64,000 nt of DNA, from NCBI GenBank assembly GCA_036563805.1, contig DATCLS010000007.1:24657-88656 (forward strand), written 5' to 3'. This document shows, one piece after another, positions 1 through 8,028 of this stretch. Under the pieces are notes generated by a model that was not told the DNA's origin, ran no database searches, and was given only the letters and a program-made list of their open reading frames with translations. The translations under genes were made by a program, and so were the position numbers. The DNA comes from DATCLS01 sp036563805. Its GTDB lineage: Bacteria; Actinomycetota; Acidimicrobiia; Acidimicrobiales; VFJN01. The stretch's first letter is position 1. Every line of letters begins with the position of its first letter.

Positions 1-468
1 GCCAGCCCTCTGCTGGTGGCGGTGCCGGCGGTCGCCCTGGTGGTCGGCTTGGCCGGCCTGGCCGGGATCCTGCGGGGCCGGGGGCGCGCCGGGAGAGCCG
101 GGATCCCGTGGGGGCCGGTGGCCACGCTGGCCGGGGTGGCGGCGGTCCTGGGCTGGGCTGCGCTCCGGCTCGAGGTGCTGTGGAAGCCGGTCCTGCCGAC
201 GACCCTACCCGCCAACCTCGACCGGGCGGGCACGGCGCTGGCGCTGGCGCTCGCCGCCGGGGCCGCCGCGCTGGTGGTGGCGAGCGGCGGCCTCGTGCTC
301 GGGCGCCCGCCCCGGCTCCGCCCGACGGCGGACGCGCCGGGCAGCACTGCACGGGCCGCCCCGGGCGCCAAGGACGCCGAGGGCGACGGCGGCGAGCCCG
401 CCGGTGACCCGGATGAGGCCGACGAGCCCGCCGGCGACACGGTCGACGCCGACGGCGAGCGGGCCTGA
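1..468 (+). CDS. C-terminal part of an unidentified membrane protein (5' end outside window)
   Basis: The reading frame is open from the first base and stops at TGA 466-468, so only the last 155 or so residues are present. They contain three hydrophobic stretches (about residues 5-22, 38-55 and 75-100 of the visible part), a loop with LWKPVLPTTLP, and a 50-residue hydrophilic tail rich in Asp, Glu, Gly and Ala. I do not recognise the family. It converges on a YcnI-like gene whose family often sits with copper-handling membrane proteins, so a link to copper transport is possible but rests on context only. Confidence 0.6.
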   Translation, partial: ASPLLVAVPAVALVVGLAGLAGILRGRGRAGRAGIPWGPVATLAGVAAVLGWAALRLEVLWKPVLPTTLPANLDRAGTALALALAAGAAALVVASGGLVLGRPPRLRPTADAPGSTARAAPGAKDAEGDGGEPAGDPDEADEPAGDTVDADGERA

Positions 469-486
469 GGCGGCCCGCGACGCGGC

Positions 487-513
487 TGTGGCGGCGCCGT
501 CGGCGCCGCCACA
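487..513. terminator. GC-rich hairpin, 12-bp stem
   Basis: Positions 487-498 and 502-513 form a perfect 12-bp inverted repeat around a 3-nt loop (GTC). It lies 19 nt after the stop of the first gene. There is no U-tract, as is usual in high-GC actinobacteria. Confidence 0.55.
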
Positions 514-532
514 CGAGACCTGAAGGGCGGGC

Positions 533-572
533 CCGTCGTCACCGTCGAGGGGGAGGGCGACGGTGACGACGG
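533..572. terminator. Hairpin, 15-bp stem, between convergent genes
   Basis: Positions 533-547 pair perfectly with 558-572 around a 10-nt loop. With the hairpin at 487-513 it fills the gap between two convergent genes, which suits a bidirectional terminator. The rest of 469-747 shows no coding signal. Confidence 0.5.
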
Positions 573-747
573 CGCAACGCCCAGGGGCCGCTCCGGGGGG
601 AGGGGGGAGGGGGGAACGAGCGACCTACCCAGCGTCTGCCCGGCCTTCACGAGCGTTCAACGCCGGTTCTGCGCCCGTTTGTTCCCGGATTCCCGGACTT
701 TCATACGGCCCCGCGCCGGCGGGCCGACTCGGCACGCGGGTCGGCGG

Positions 748-1500
748 TCAGTCAGCGGCCGATGACGAGTCGGCTCCCACGGTGGCGGTCCGCCGGGTGC
801 GCAGGAGGGCGAAGCCGCCGGCGGCCAGGCCCAGCACACCGACGACGATGCCGACGATGCCGAGCGTGCTGGCGCCGTCGACGTCGTCCTGGGTGGCGGC
901 GTTCTCGACGGTCAGCCCGCCGGCGGACTCGTCGCTGGCGCCCCCGGCGCCGCTGCCACCGCCGCCGTCCTCCTCCGGGTCGACGAGGGTCAGCACCGGC
1001 GCCGGGTTCTCGGGCTCGTCCTCGCCCTCGACGGGCTCCTCGATCCAGCGCACGACCTCGCCACTGGAGTAGGTCTGGATCGACGGGAAGTAGATCTGGT
1101 CGACGTCGGTGGGCAGCGGGCCCACCGACACGTTGAACTCGTCGAACTCGCTGGCGCCGATCTCCCCGCCCGTCCACGTGATCGACGAGACGACCTCGGT
1201 GATCTCCTCGCCGTGGCTCTCGATGGGCTCGTCGAGCTCGGTCCGCTCGATCCGGTAGGTCCAGCCCGGCTTGGGCTGCACCCGCACGTTGGCGATGGGC
1301 GTCTCGAGCGGGATGTTGACCTCGACCTCCGTCGTCGATGCGTCGTCGCGCTCGTTGGGGACGCGGAACGTCAGGGCGGCGTACCCGCCCTTCGGCGCCT
1401 CGCCCGGGTTGACGCTGACGTGGGCGGCCGCCATCGGCGCAGCCACGACCAGCACGCCGGCGGCCACCGCCGCCACCCGGATCATCCGTCGCAGTCTCAC
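748..1500 (-). CDS. ycnI: YcnI-like DUF1775 membrane-anchored protein
   Basis: This 250-residue protein starts at a GTG preceded by a strong AGGAGGAAT ribosome site. It has a signal peptide (about 1-26, ending PMAAAH), so the mature protein begins at His, as in the YcnI/DUF1775 family where the N-terminal His helps bind copper. The domain runs from about 27 to 165 and includes the typical HVSVNPGEAPKGGYAALTFRVP-type opening. A Gly/Asp/Glu-rich linker follows, then one membrane helix (about 212-235) and a short basic cytoplasmic tail. Known members are extracytoplasmic copper-binding proteins. The neighbouring SigC-like factor fits a metal-responsive setting. Confidence 0.85.
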   Translation of the reverse strand: MRLRRMIRVAAVAAGVLVVAAPMAAAHVSVNPGEAPKGGYAALTFRVPNERDDASTTEVEVNIPLETPIANVRVQPKPGWTYRIERTELDEPIESHGEEITEVVSSITWTGGEIGASEFDEFNVSVGPLPTDVDQIYFPSIQTYSSGEVVRWIEEPVEGEDEPENPAPVLTLVDPEEDGGGGSGAGGASDESAGGLTVENAATQDDVDGASTLGIVGIVVGVLGLAAGGFALLRTRRTATVGADSSSAAD

Positions 1501-1588
1501 GGGATTCCTCCTGATGTGTCCATGGGCGCGAGTCGGTCGTCTCCCTCGCCTCGAGCCCCAGCTGGTTGGATCATGTGACCGAGGTGCC

Positions 1589-2290
1589 TCAGGCCAGCCG
1601 GACGACCACCGAGGGCCGCGGCACGCGGCGCGCCAGCTCCCACAGGACGCCGAGCCCGGCCAGCCCGAGCAGGTGCACGAACTCCCGCCCCATCAGCGAG
1701 TGGCCCGACAGCAGGTCGAGCACCGACGTGGCGGTCAGGCCAGTCACCAGAAGGGCGACCAGCGGCAAGGCCCCCCACGCCCGGGACGGCTGCCAGGCCA
1801 GGAACAGCAGGCCGACCGCCAGCCCGAAGTCCCAGGACGTCAGCTCGTGGGACATGTGGGCCGTGGCGTGCCCGCCCGGCAGCACACCGGGCCAGGCGAT
1901 CACCAGCTGCACGACGGCCAGCGCCGCCAGGACCAGGCGCAGCTCGCCCAGGCTGACCAGGGCGGGCCGCCGGCCTGCGCCGGCGGGCTCGACCCGGTCG
2001 GCCCAGTCGGCGCGGTCGGCGCGACGGGGCGGGCCGGGGCGGCTGGCGGCGTCGCTGGCCTCGGCCAGGGGCGCGGCGATCACCTCGGGGTCGGGGGCGG
2101 TCCGGGCCCGCACGCGGTCGGCGGGAGCGACACCCTCGGCCAGGATGGCGGGGAGCGACGCCGCGGCGCGGGCCCAGGCCCGGCAGTCCGCGCAGGTGGC
2201 CAGGTGGGCTTCCACCCGTGCGGGGGGTACGCCGGGACGCTCGCCATCGAGGCGAGCCGACACGGCTTCACGGATGCGGGAGCAGCGCAT
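1589..2290 (-). CDS. Zinc-finger anti-sigma factor with membrane domain
   Basis: This 233-residue protein opens with a zf-HC2 (ZAS) motif: Cys3, then His29, Cys33 and Cys36 in the HxxxCxxC arrangement that binds zinc and the sigma factor. A Pro/Arg-rich linker (about 75-108) leads to about four hydrophobic segments between 110 and 215, so the sigma-binding part is cytoplasmic and the remainder senses at or in the membrane. It is divergent from the ECF sigma gene at 2480, its likely partner. The membrane part contains GGHATAHMSH, a possible metal- or heme-related motif; that reading is a guess. Confidence 0.75.
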   Translation of the reverse strand: MRCSRIREAVSARLDGERPGVPPARVEAHLATCADCRAWARAAASLPAILAEGVAPADRVRARTAPDPEVIAAPLAEASDAASRPGPPRRADRADWADRVEPAGAGRRPALVSLGELRLVLAALAVVQLVIAWPGVLPGGHATAHMSHELTSWDFGLAVGLLFLAWQPSRAWGALPLVALLVTGLTATSVLDLLSGHSLMGREFVHLLGLAGLGVLWELARRVPRPSVVVRLA

Positions 2291-2479
2291 GGCTTTTCAG
2301 TCGCCGGCGCGGCCCGTCCGGTTCCCGGCGGCCGCCGACCGCCGCGAGTCCCGGTCGCCCGACCGCGCGCCGCCCGACCCCGCGCCCGCGACGGAAAACG
2401 TACCGACGGTAAGTACGAGGCCCTGGTCAGGGGCGACGGCTTGGCGGCGCCCGCGCCCGCCGCCCTACCGTGCCGGCCG

Positions 2480-3001
2480 GTGGACGAGGTGACGACGTTG
2501 GCCCTCGCCGCCCAGCGGGGGGACTCTGGGGCGCTGTCCACGCTCGTGCGCACGACGTGGAACGACGTGGCCCGCCTCGTCACGGCCGTCGCCGGGCGGG
2601 AGCTGGCCGAGGACGCCACGCAGGACGCCTACCTCCGGGCCATCAAGGCCCTGCCGTCGTACCGGGGCGAGGCCAGCGGGCGGACCTGGCTGCTGTCCAT
2701 CGCCCGGCGGGCCGCCGTCGACGCCGTGCGGACGGCGGCCCGGCGCCGGCGGCTCACCAGCCGGATCGTGGCCCGGACCGACGTGAGGGCCACCGTCGAC
2801 ATCGCCGTCGACGACCTGAGCCTGACCGAGCAGCTGCTGGGCCGGCTCGACGCCGACCGCCGGACCGCCTTCACGCTCACCCAGCTGCTCGGGCTCAGCT
2901 ACGCGGACGCCGCCGCCATCTGCGGGTGCCCGGTGGGGACGATCCGGTCGCGGGTGGCCCGGGCCCGCGACGACCTCATCCGGGCCCTGCCCCCGCGCTG
3001 A
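2480..3001 (+). CDS. sigC: ECF RNA polymerase sigma factor, SigC-like
   Basis: This 173-residue protein has sigma region 2 (about 15-85, with the DATQDAYLRAIKALP and RTWLLSIARR segments) and region 4 (about 115-170). The region-4 stretch TQLLGLSYADAAAICGCPVG and the following TIRSRVARARD are nearly the same as in mycobacterial SigC, which in M. tuberculosis is tied to copper acquisition. GTG 2480 is chosen because it gives the usual ECF start (DEVTTLALAAQRGD); a GTG three codons later is possible. It is divergent from a zf-HC2 anti-sigma gene and near a YcnI-like gene. The open frame continues upstream, but without family similarity. Confidence 0.8.
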   Translation: MDEVTTLALAAQRGDSGALSTLVRTTWNDVARLVTAVAGRELAEDATQDAYLRAIKALPSYRGEASGRTWLLSIARRAAVDAVRTAARRRRLTSRIVARTDVRATVDIAVDDLSLTEQLLGRLDADRRTAFTLTQLLGLSYADAAAICGCPVGTIRSRVARARDDLIRALPPR

Positions 3002-3004
3002 CGG

Positions 3005-3105
3005 CCCGGGGCACCCGGGCACGGGGCCACCCCGGACACGCCAGGCACGCCGGGTGCCTCGGACGCCCGGGAACGCCCCCGGGGCACCCGGGCACGGGGC
3101 CACCC
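3005..3105. repeat. 28-bp direct repeat, two copies
   Basis: The 28 bases at 3005-3032 recur exactly at 3078-3105, 73 bp apart, in the gap between the sigma gene and hrpB. Each copy is made of short self-complementary CCCGGGG/CACCCGGG units, so hairpins are also possible. No function is evident. Confidence 0.6.
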
Positions 3106-3162
3106 GGGGACGCGGCCGTCCGGCGCGCCGGAGGCGGCGGGGGCCGCCGTAGGGTCGGGGGC

Positions 3163-5805
3163 ATGGCCCGTCCCCTCCCCCCGGCCGCCGCCGACCTGCC
3201 CGTCGTCGCCTGCCTCGACGCGCTGCGGGCGGCGCTGGCCGGACCCGGGCACGCCGTGCTCCAGGCGCCGCCGGGGGCCGGCAAGACGACCGCGGTGCCG
3301 CTGGCCCTACTGGACGAGAGCTGGCTGGCCGGCGGGCGCATCGTGATGCTCGAGCCCCGGCGGCTCGCCACCCGGGCCGCGGCCCGGCGCATGGCCGCCC
3401 TGCTCGCCGAGCGGGTGGGCGACACGGTCGGCTACCGGACCCGCGACGACCGGCAGGTCGGCCCGGCCACCCGGATCGAGGTCGTGACCGAGGGCATCCT
3501 GACCCGCCGGCTCCAGCGCGACCCGGCGCTCGAGGGCGTCGGCCTGGTGATCTTCGACGAGTTCCACGAGCGCAGCCTGCAGGCCGACCTGGGGCTGGCC
3601 CTGGCGGCCGACGCCCGCCGCCACCTGCGCCCCGACCTGCGCCTCCTCGTCATGTCGGCCACGCTCGACGGCGGTCGGGTCGCCGCGCTCCTCGGCGCCA
3701 CCGCCCCCGGGGCCGACCTCGAGGCCGACCCCGAGGCCACCGACCGGGACGCCGCCCCGGCTCCGGACGCCCCGGCTCCCGGCACCCCGGCGCCCCTCGT
3801 GACCAGCGACAGCCGGGCCCACCCGGTGGACGTGCGCTGGGCGCCCAAGCGCCCCCGCGACCGGCTGGAGCCGGCGGTCGTGGCCGCGGTCCGCCGGGTG
3901 CTGCGGGCCGAGTCCGAGGGCGACGTCCTCGTGTTCCTGCCCGGCGCCGCCCAGATCCGACGGACCGCCGAGATGCTGGCGGCCGAGCTCGGCGACGAGC
4001 CGGTCGACGTCCACCAGCTGTTCGGGGCCCTGCCGGCCGGCGAGCAGGACGCCGCCCTGGCCCCCGGGCTGCCGGGCCGGCGCAAGGTCGTGCTGGCCAC
4101 CGACATCGCCGAGACGAGCCTCACCGTCGAGGGCGTCCGCATCGTCGTGGACGCCGGCCTGGCCCGCCGGCCGGTCTTCGACGCCACGACGGGCCTGACC
4201 CGCCTCGAGACGGTGCCGGCGTCGCGGGCCTCGGCCGACCAGCGCGCCGGCCGGGCGGGCCGGCTGGGGCCGGGGGTGGCGGTCCGGCTGTGGTCCAAGG
4301 TGGAGCACGGGTCCCGGCGGCGCCATGCCGAGCCCGAGATCCGCTCGGCCGACCTGGCCGGCTTGGCGCTGGAGCTGGCGGCGTGGGGCACGGACGCCAC
4401 CGACCTGCCGTTCCTCGACCCGCCCCCGGCCCGGGTGCTCGACGAGGCCCGGCGCCTGCTCGCCGACCTCGGCGCCCTGGACGGCTCCGACGGCAAGCCC
4501 ACCGCGCTGGGCCGGCGGATGGTCGAGCTCCCGCTCCACCCCCGCCTGGCGCGGCTCGTGCTGGCCGCATGCGACCGGGGCCAGGGATGGACCGGGTGCC
4601 TGCTGGCCGCCCTCCTGGAGGACCGCGACGTGCTGCGGGGCCACCCCGACGAGGTGCCGGTCGACGTGGGCCTGCGCTTGGCGCTGCTGGACGATCCGGG
4701 CCGGCGCCACCCGCTGGCCGACGGCCGCGCGCTGCGCCGGGGCCGGGACCGGGCCCGGGACCTGGCCCGACGGCTCGACATCGCCCCCGGCGGACCGAGC
4801 CCCGGCGGGTCGGGCGGCGCCGGGCCGGCCGCGACCGGCAGCGACGGCGTCGGCGCCCTGATCGCTCTCGCCTACCCCGACCGGGTGGCGCAGGCCCGCG
4901 GCGGCCGGGGCCGGTTCGTGCTGCGGGCCGGCACCGAGGGTCACGTGGCCGCCACCGACCCGCTGGCCCGCGAGCCCCTGCTGGCCGTCGCCGAGGTCGA
5001 CGGGCGCCGGTCGGGGGGCCGCATCCGGCTGGCTGCGCCGCTAGCGCCGGAGGAGCTCGACGCGGTGGCCGGCGACCAGGTCGTCGAGCACGCCCGCCTC
5101 GACTGGGATCCTGAGCGCGACGACCTCGTCGCCCGGGTCGAGCGCCAGCTGGGCCGGCTGCGGCTGGGGGTGGTCGAGCGCCGGCCCGAGCCGGGCCTGC
5201 CGACCACGACCGCCCTGGTCGATCGCGTCCGGGCCACGAACCTGGCCGCGCTGCCGTGGACCGAGGCGGCGCGCCAGCTCCAGGCCCGCGTCGCCTTCCT
5301 CCGGGCCCGGCTCGGCGAGCCGTGGCCGGACCTGTCCGACGTCGCCCTCCGGCGCTCGCTCGACGAGTGGCTCGCCCCCCGTCTGGCGGCGGCGCAGGCG
5401 ACGGGCCGGGCCGACCTCGACCGCCTCGACCTGGTGGCCGAGCTGAGGGCGCAGCTGCCGCCAGCCGCGATCGGCGACCTCGACCGGCTGGCGCCGCCGG
5501 CCGTGACCGTGCCCAGCGGCCGCCGGGTGCCGCTCACCTACGGGGCGGGCGAGCCGGGCGACCCGCCGGTGCTGGCCGTGCGCGTCCAGGAGATGTTCGG
5601 CACCACCGCCACCCCGACGGTGGCGGGCGGGCGGGTCCCGGTCGTCCTCCACCTCCTGTCGCCGGCCGGCCGGCCCGTGCAGGTCACGAGCGACCTGGCC
5701 GGCTTCTGGGCCGGGTCATGGCAGGACGTGCGCAAGGAGATGGCGGGCCGCTACCCCAAGCATCCGTGGCCGGTCGATCCGGCCACCGCACCCCCGAAGC
5801 GCTGA
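3163..5805 (+). CDS. hrpB: ATP-dependent RNA helicase HrpB
   Basis: This 880-residue DExH-box helicase is slightly longer than the usual 800-850. Walker A is APPGAGKTT (about 35-43), motif II is DEFH (about 132-135), and motif III is SATLDG. The second RecA domain carries TDIAETSLTVEGV and the DQRAGRAGRLGPG motif VI; the HrpB-type C-terminal domain fills about 740-870. An Asp/Ala/Pro-rich insertion follows motif III (about 185-220). ATG 3163 has TAGGGT (3150-3155) 7 nt upstream, which suggests a leaderless transcript; the open frame further upstream lacks similarity. HrpB homologues are non-essential in bacteria and linked to RNA processing. Confidence 0.93.
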   Translation: MARPLPPAAADLPVVACLDALRAALAGPGHAVLQAPPGAGKTTAVPLALLDESWLAGGRIVMLEPRRLATRAAARRMAALLAERVGDTVGYRTRDDRQVGPATRIEVVTEGILTRRLQRDPALEGVGLVIFDEFHERSLQADLGLALAADARRHLRPDLRLLVMSATLDGGRVAALLGATAPGADLEADPEATDRDAAPAPDAPAPGTPAPLVTSDSRAHPVDVRWAPKRPRDRLEPAVVAAVRRVLRAESEGDVLVFLPGAAQIRRTAEMLAAELGDEPVDVHQLFGALPAGEQDAALAPGLPGRRKVVLATDIAETSLTVEGVRIVVDAGLARRPVFDATTGLTRLETVPASRASADQRAGRAGRLGPGVAVRLWSKVEHGSRRRHAEPEIRSADLAGLALELAAWGTDATDLPFLDPPPARVLDEARRLLADLGALDGSDGKPTALGRRMVELPLHPRLARLVLAACDRGQGWTGCLLAALLEDRDVLRGHPDEVPVDVGLRLALLDDPGRRHPLADGRALRRGRDRARDLARRLDIAPGGPSPGGSGGAGPAATGSDGVGALIALAYPDRVAQARGGRGRFVLRAGTEGHVAATDPLAREPLLAVAEVDGRRSGGRIRLAAPLAPEELDAVAGDQVVEHARLDWDPERDDLVARVERQLGRLRLGVVERRPEPGLPTTTALVDRVRATNLAALPWTEAARQLQARVAFLRARLGEPWPDLSDVALRRSLDEWLAPRLAAAQATGRADLDRLDLVAELRAQLPPAAIGDLDRLAPPAVTVPSGRRVPLTYGAGEPGDPPVLAVRVQEMFGTTATPTVAGGRVPVVLHLLSPAGRPVQVTSDLAGFWAGSWQDVRKEMAGRYPKHPWPVDPATAPPKR

Positions 5806-5826
5806 CGGACCCGGGTACCGGGCGGC

Positions 5827-6126
5827 TCAGTCCATGGCGGAACGGCGGCGCCGGCGCCGCTGCCAGAGGAACCCCGCGGCCTGGCCCAACAGGGCCCCGA
5901 CCGCCAACGCCACCACGAGCCCGAGCCACAGCTGGGTCTTGACGCTGAAGAGCACGAGGCTCGTCTCGACACGGGCGTCGTTCTCCATCACGAACGCCGC
6001 GCACATGGCGAGAAAGGCAGCCACCAGTCCCAGCTTGACCAGCTGGACCCTGGTGATCCCGGTGTCCTGGATCATCTGATTGGCATCGTCACCTTCGACA
6101 TTGCTGTACTGAGGGTCTAACGCCAT
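5827..6126 (-). CDS. Small LapA-domain (DUF1049-like) membrane protein
   Basis: This 99-residue protein has two membrane helices (about 27-45 and 60-85), with the LapA-like pattern of FVMEND after helix one and GALLGQAAGFLW in helix two, and ends in a very basic tail (QRRRRRRS). ATG 6126 is preferred over an upstream in-frame ATG because TACGCT (6134-6139) lies 7 nt before it, the spacing of a leaderless promoter. The gene converges on hrpB with only 21 bp between stops. LapA-type proteins are inner-membrane proteins linked to LPS assembly in proteobacteria; their role in actinobacteria is unclear. Confidence 0.7.
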   Translation of the reverse strand: MALDPQYSNVEGDDANQMIQDTGITRVQLVKLGLVAAFLAMCAAFVMENDARVETSLVLFSVKTQLWLGLVVALAVGALLGQAAGFLWQRRRRRRSAMD

Positions 6127-6223
6127 ACCACGAAGCGTACAGACGACCTCACGATATGAATAGGGGTCGCGCGCTTTTCGTGACCCCGGGCGTCCGCCAG
6201 GTGGCACCCCGGCGAGCCGGCGG

Positions 6224-6796
6224 TCAGGCCGGGGGCTGGTTCATCTTCCGCCACTCGCGGGCCAGCAGGGCGTAGACCAGCTCGTCGGTCCACTCCCCCT
6301 TGATCCGCTCGTTCTCGACGAAGTGGGCCTCCTGGCGCATGCCCAGCCGCTCGAGCACCCGGGCGGACGCCGTGTTGCGGGCGTCGCACCGCCCGATGAT
6401 CCGGTGGAGCCCCAGCTGGTCGAAGCCGAGGGCCAGCACCGCCTGGGCCGCCTCGGTGGCGTAGCCCCGGCCTTGGACCTCGGGGTGGAACACGTAGCCG
6501 ATCTCGCCGGTCATGTGGTCGGCGCTGCGCCACACCAGCACGACGTCGCCGATCACCCGACCGGTGGCGCGCTCGACGACGGCGAGGGCCAGCTCGTCGC
6601 CCTCGCGCCGCAACGCGGTCCGCCCCGCCGCCTTGCGCAGCAGCTCGCGCACCTCGTCGGGCCCGAGCCGGCCGGTGAGAAGGTAGCGCGCCACGTCGGC
6701 TCGTGAGCGGAAGGCGAGGACGTCGGCGTGGTCCTCGGGGACGAACGGGCGCAAATCGAGCCGCTCGGTGCGGATCGGGTACTCCGGGCGCAGCAT
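6224..6796 (-). CDS. GNAT family N-acetyltransferase (RimJ/RimL-like)
   Basis: This 190-residue protein is a single GNAT domain: TERLDLRPFVPEDHADVLAF at the start, the GEIGYVFHPEVQGRGYATEA segment whose QGRGYA is the acetyl-CoA pyrophosphate-binding motif A (about 110-118), and ARNTASARVLERLGM near the end. This layout matches the Acetyltransf_3 group, which acetylates ribosomal protein N-termini or small amines. The substrate is not predictable. TAGGGT at 6806-6811 lies 9 nt before the ATG, so the mRNA may be leaderless. Confidence 0.85.
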   Translation of the reverse strand: MLRPEYPIRTERLDLRPFVPEDHADVLAFRSRADVARYLLTGRLGPDEVRELLRKAAGRTALRREGDELALAVVERATGRVIGDVVLVWRSADHMTGEIGYVFHPEVQGRGYATEAAQAVLALGFDQLGLHRIIGRCDARNTASARVLERLGMRQEAHFVENERIKGEWTDELVYALLAREWRKMNQPPA

Positions 6797-6829
6797 CGCC
6801 GGCCGACCCTACGACGAGCGCCGCCCGGG

Positions 6830-7975
6830 TCAGGACCAGTACGTGCCGTCCAGCAGGCGCTCCAGAGCCGCCCGGTGGGTGATGTGGTCCTCGGGGTCGT
6901 CGGGCGGCGGCACCTCCTGGAAGTGCACGTGGCGGCTCATGACCCGGATCATGATCACCCCGTGCCGCACCGCGGCGTAGGTGATGAACCACTCGAGGTC
7001 GCGGGGCTCGTGGCCGCTGCGCCGGGCGTAGATCTCCGCCGCCGACTCGGGCGCCAGCAGGGTCGGCAGCCCCTCCATGCCGGCGCCCTCGGCGATGTCC
7101 TGGAAGAACCGGTGGAGGAAGATCATCCACCCCAGGTCGATCTCGCGGGGGCCGATCGACGCCATCTCCCAGTCGAGCACGGCGGCCGGCCGCACGCCCT
7201 GGTAGATGACGTTGCCGATGCGGGCGTCGCCCCAGCTCAGCACCGGCTCGGCGGCATCGGCGGCGGCCGGCCAGTGGTCCTCGAGCCAGGCGAAGGCCCG
7301 GTCGAGCAGCGGGGTCTCCAGGCCCTCGCACACCCACCGGTAGTAGGCGCGCTCGGCGTCCACGTGGCGGCGCAGGGCGGTGCCCGACCCGCCGGGGTCG
7401 AGGAACGCCAGGTCGTCGCCGGCGCCGATCGTGTGGATGCCGGCCAGCAGGCCCACCGACTCGGCTTCCAGCTCCGCCAGCTCGGCCGGCGACGCCTCGG
7501 TCAGGAACGAGCCCATCGTGTAGGGCATGACGTCGGGTGGTACCCGGCCGTCGACCCGATCCATGACCAGGAACGGGGCGCCCAGGGCGTCCGGCGACGG
7601 CTCGTACCACCGCACGGTGGGCACCGGCACCGCGGTGCGCTCCCCCACCAGCCGCATCACCCGGGCCTGGGCCTCGATGTCGTAGGTCGGGAACACCGGG
7701 TAGGCGTCGTCGGACGGCGCCAGGCGGGCCACGAACGAGCCCCCGCCGTCCGGCCACTCGGCGTCGAACAGCAGCGTCTCGCTCGACATGCCGTTGGTCT
7801 GCGGCCGCTCGCAGCTCGTGATCGCGGCGCCCGGCACCTGGGCGCGGAGCCAGGCGCCGAGCCGGTCCGTCAGCTCGTCGGCGTCGCGCGTCGAGACCGT
7901 GGGCCGGTCTTCGAACCGGCTGTCGTCGAACCGGCTGTCGCGGTCGCCCGCCGACCCCTCCCGCTGCTCCGTCAT
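6830..7975 (-). CDS. Phosphotransferase family protein (APH/choline-kinase fold)
   Basis: This 381-residue protein has the APH fold: a nucleotide-binding N-lobe (about 40-130), the catalytic loop SWGDARIGNVIY, and the metal motif AAVLDWEMASIGPREIDLGW. The usual catalytic-loop His is Trp (WGD rather than HGD), while the Asp and Asn are kept. Such actinobacterial proteins often sit next to acyl-CoA dehydrogenase or ligase genes and are thought to phosphorylate hydroxylated small molecules in catabolism. GAGGGGGG just upstream of the ATG is a good ribosome site. It borders the catabolic island, but no shared operator is seen. Confidence 0.8.
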   Translation of the reverse strand: MTEQREGSAGDRDSRFDDSRFEDRPTVSTRDADELTDRLGAWLRAQVPGAAITSCERPQTNGMSSETLLFDAEWPDGGGSFVARLAPSDDAYPVFPTYDIEAQARVMRLVGERTAVPVPTVRWYEPSPDALGAPFLVMDRVDGRVPPDVMPYTMGSFLTEASPAELAELEAESVGLLAGIHTIGAGDDLAFLDPGGSGTALRRHVDAERAYYRWVCEGLETPLLDRAFAWLEDHWPAAADAAEPVLSWGDARIGNVIYQGVRPAAVLDWEMASIGPREIDLGWMIFLHRFFQDIAEGAGMEGLPTLLAPESAAEIYARRSGHEPRDLEWFITYAAVRHGVIMIRVMSRHVHFQEVPPPDDPEDHITHRAALERLLDGTYWS

Positions 7976-8028
7976 GGGTCCCCCCTCGCTGCCGTGTCAG
8001 GCGTGCATGGCCGTGTCGATTCTGGCCG

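Noticed and set aside
1271..2479. Extension of the sigma factor gene upstream
   Set aside because: It would run antisense through the anti-sigma gene and the end of the YcnI gene; its residues are low complexity.
2470..3162. N-terminal extension of hrpB over the sigma factor gene
   Set aside because: The frame is open, but the residues show no helicase similarity, and the sigma factor occupies the DNA in another frame. ATG 3163 has a fitting promoter.
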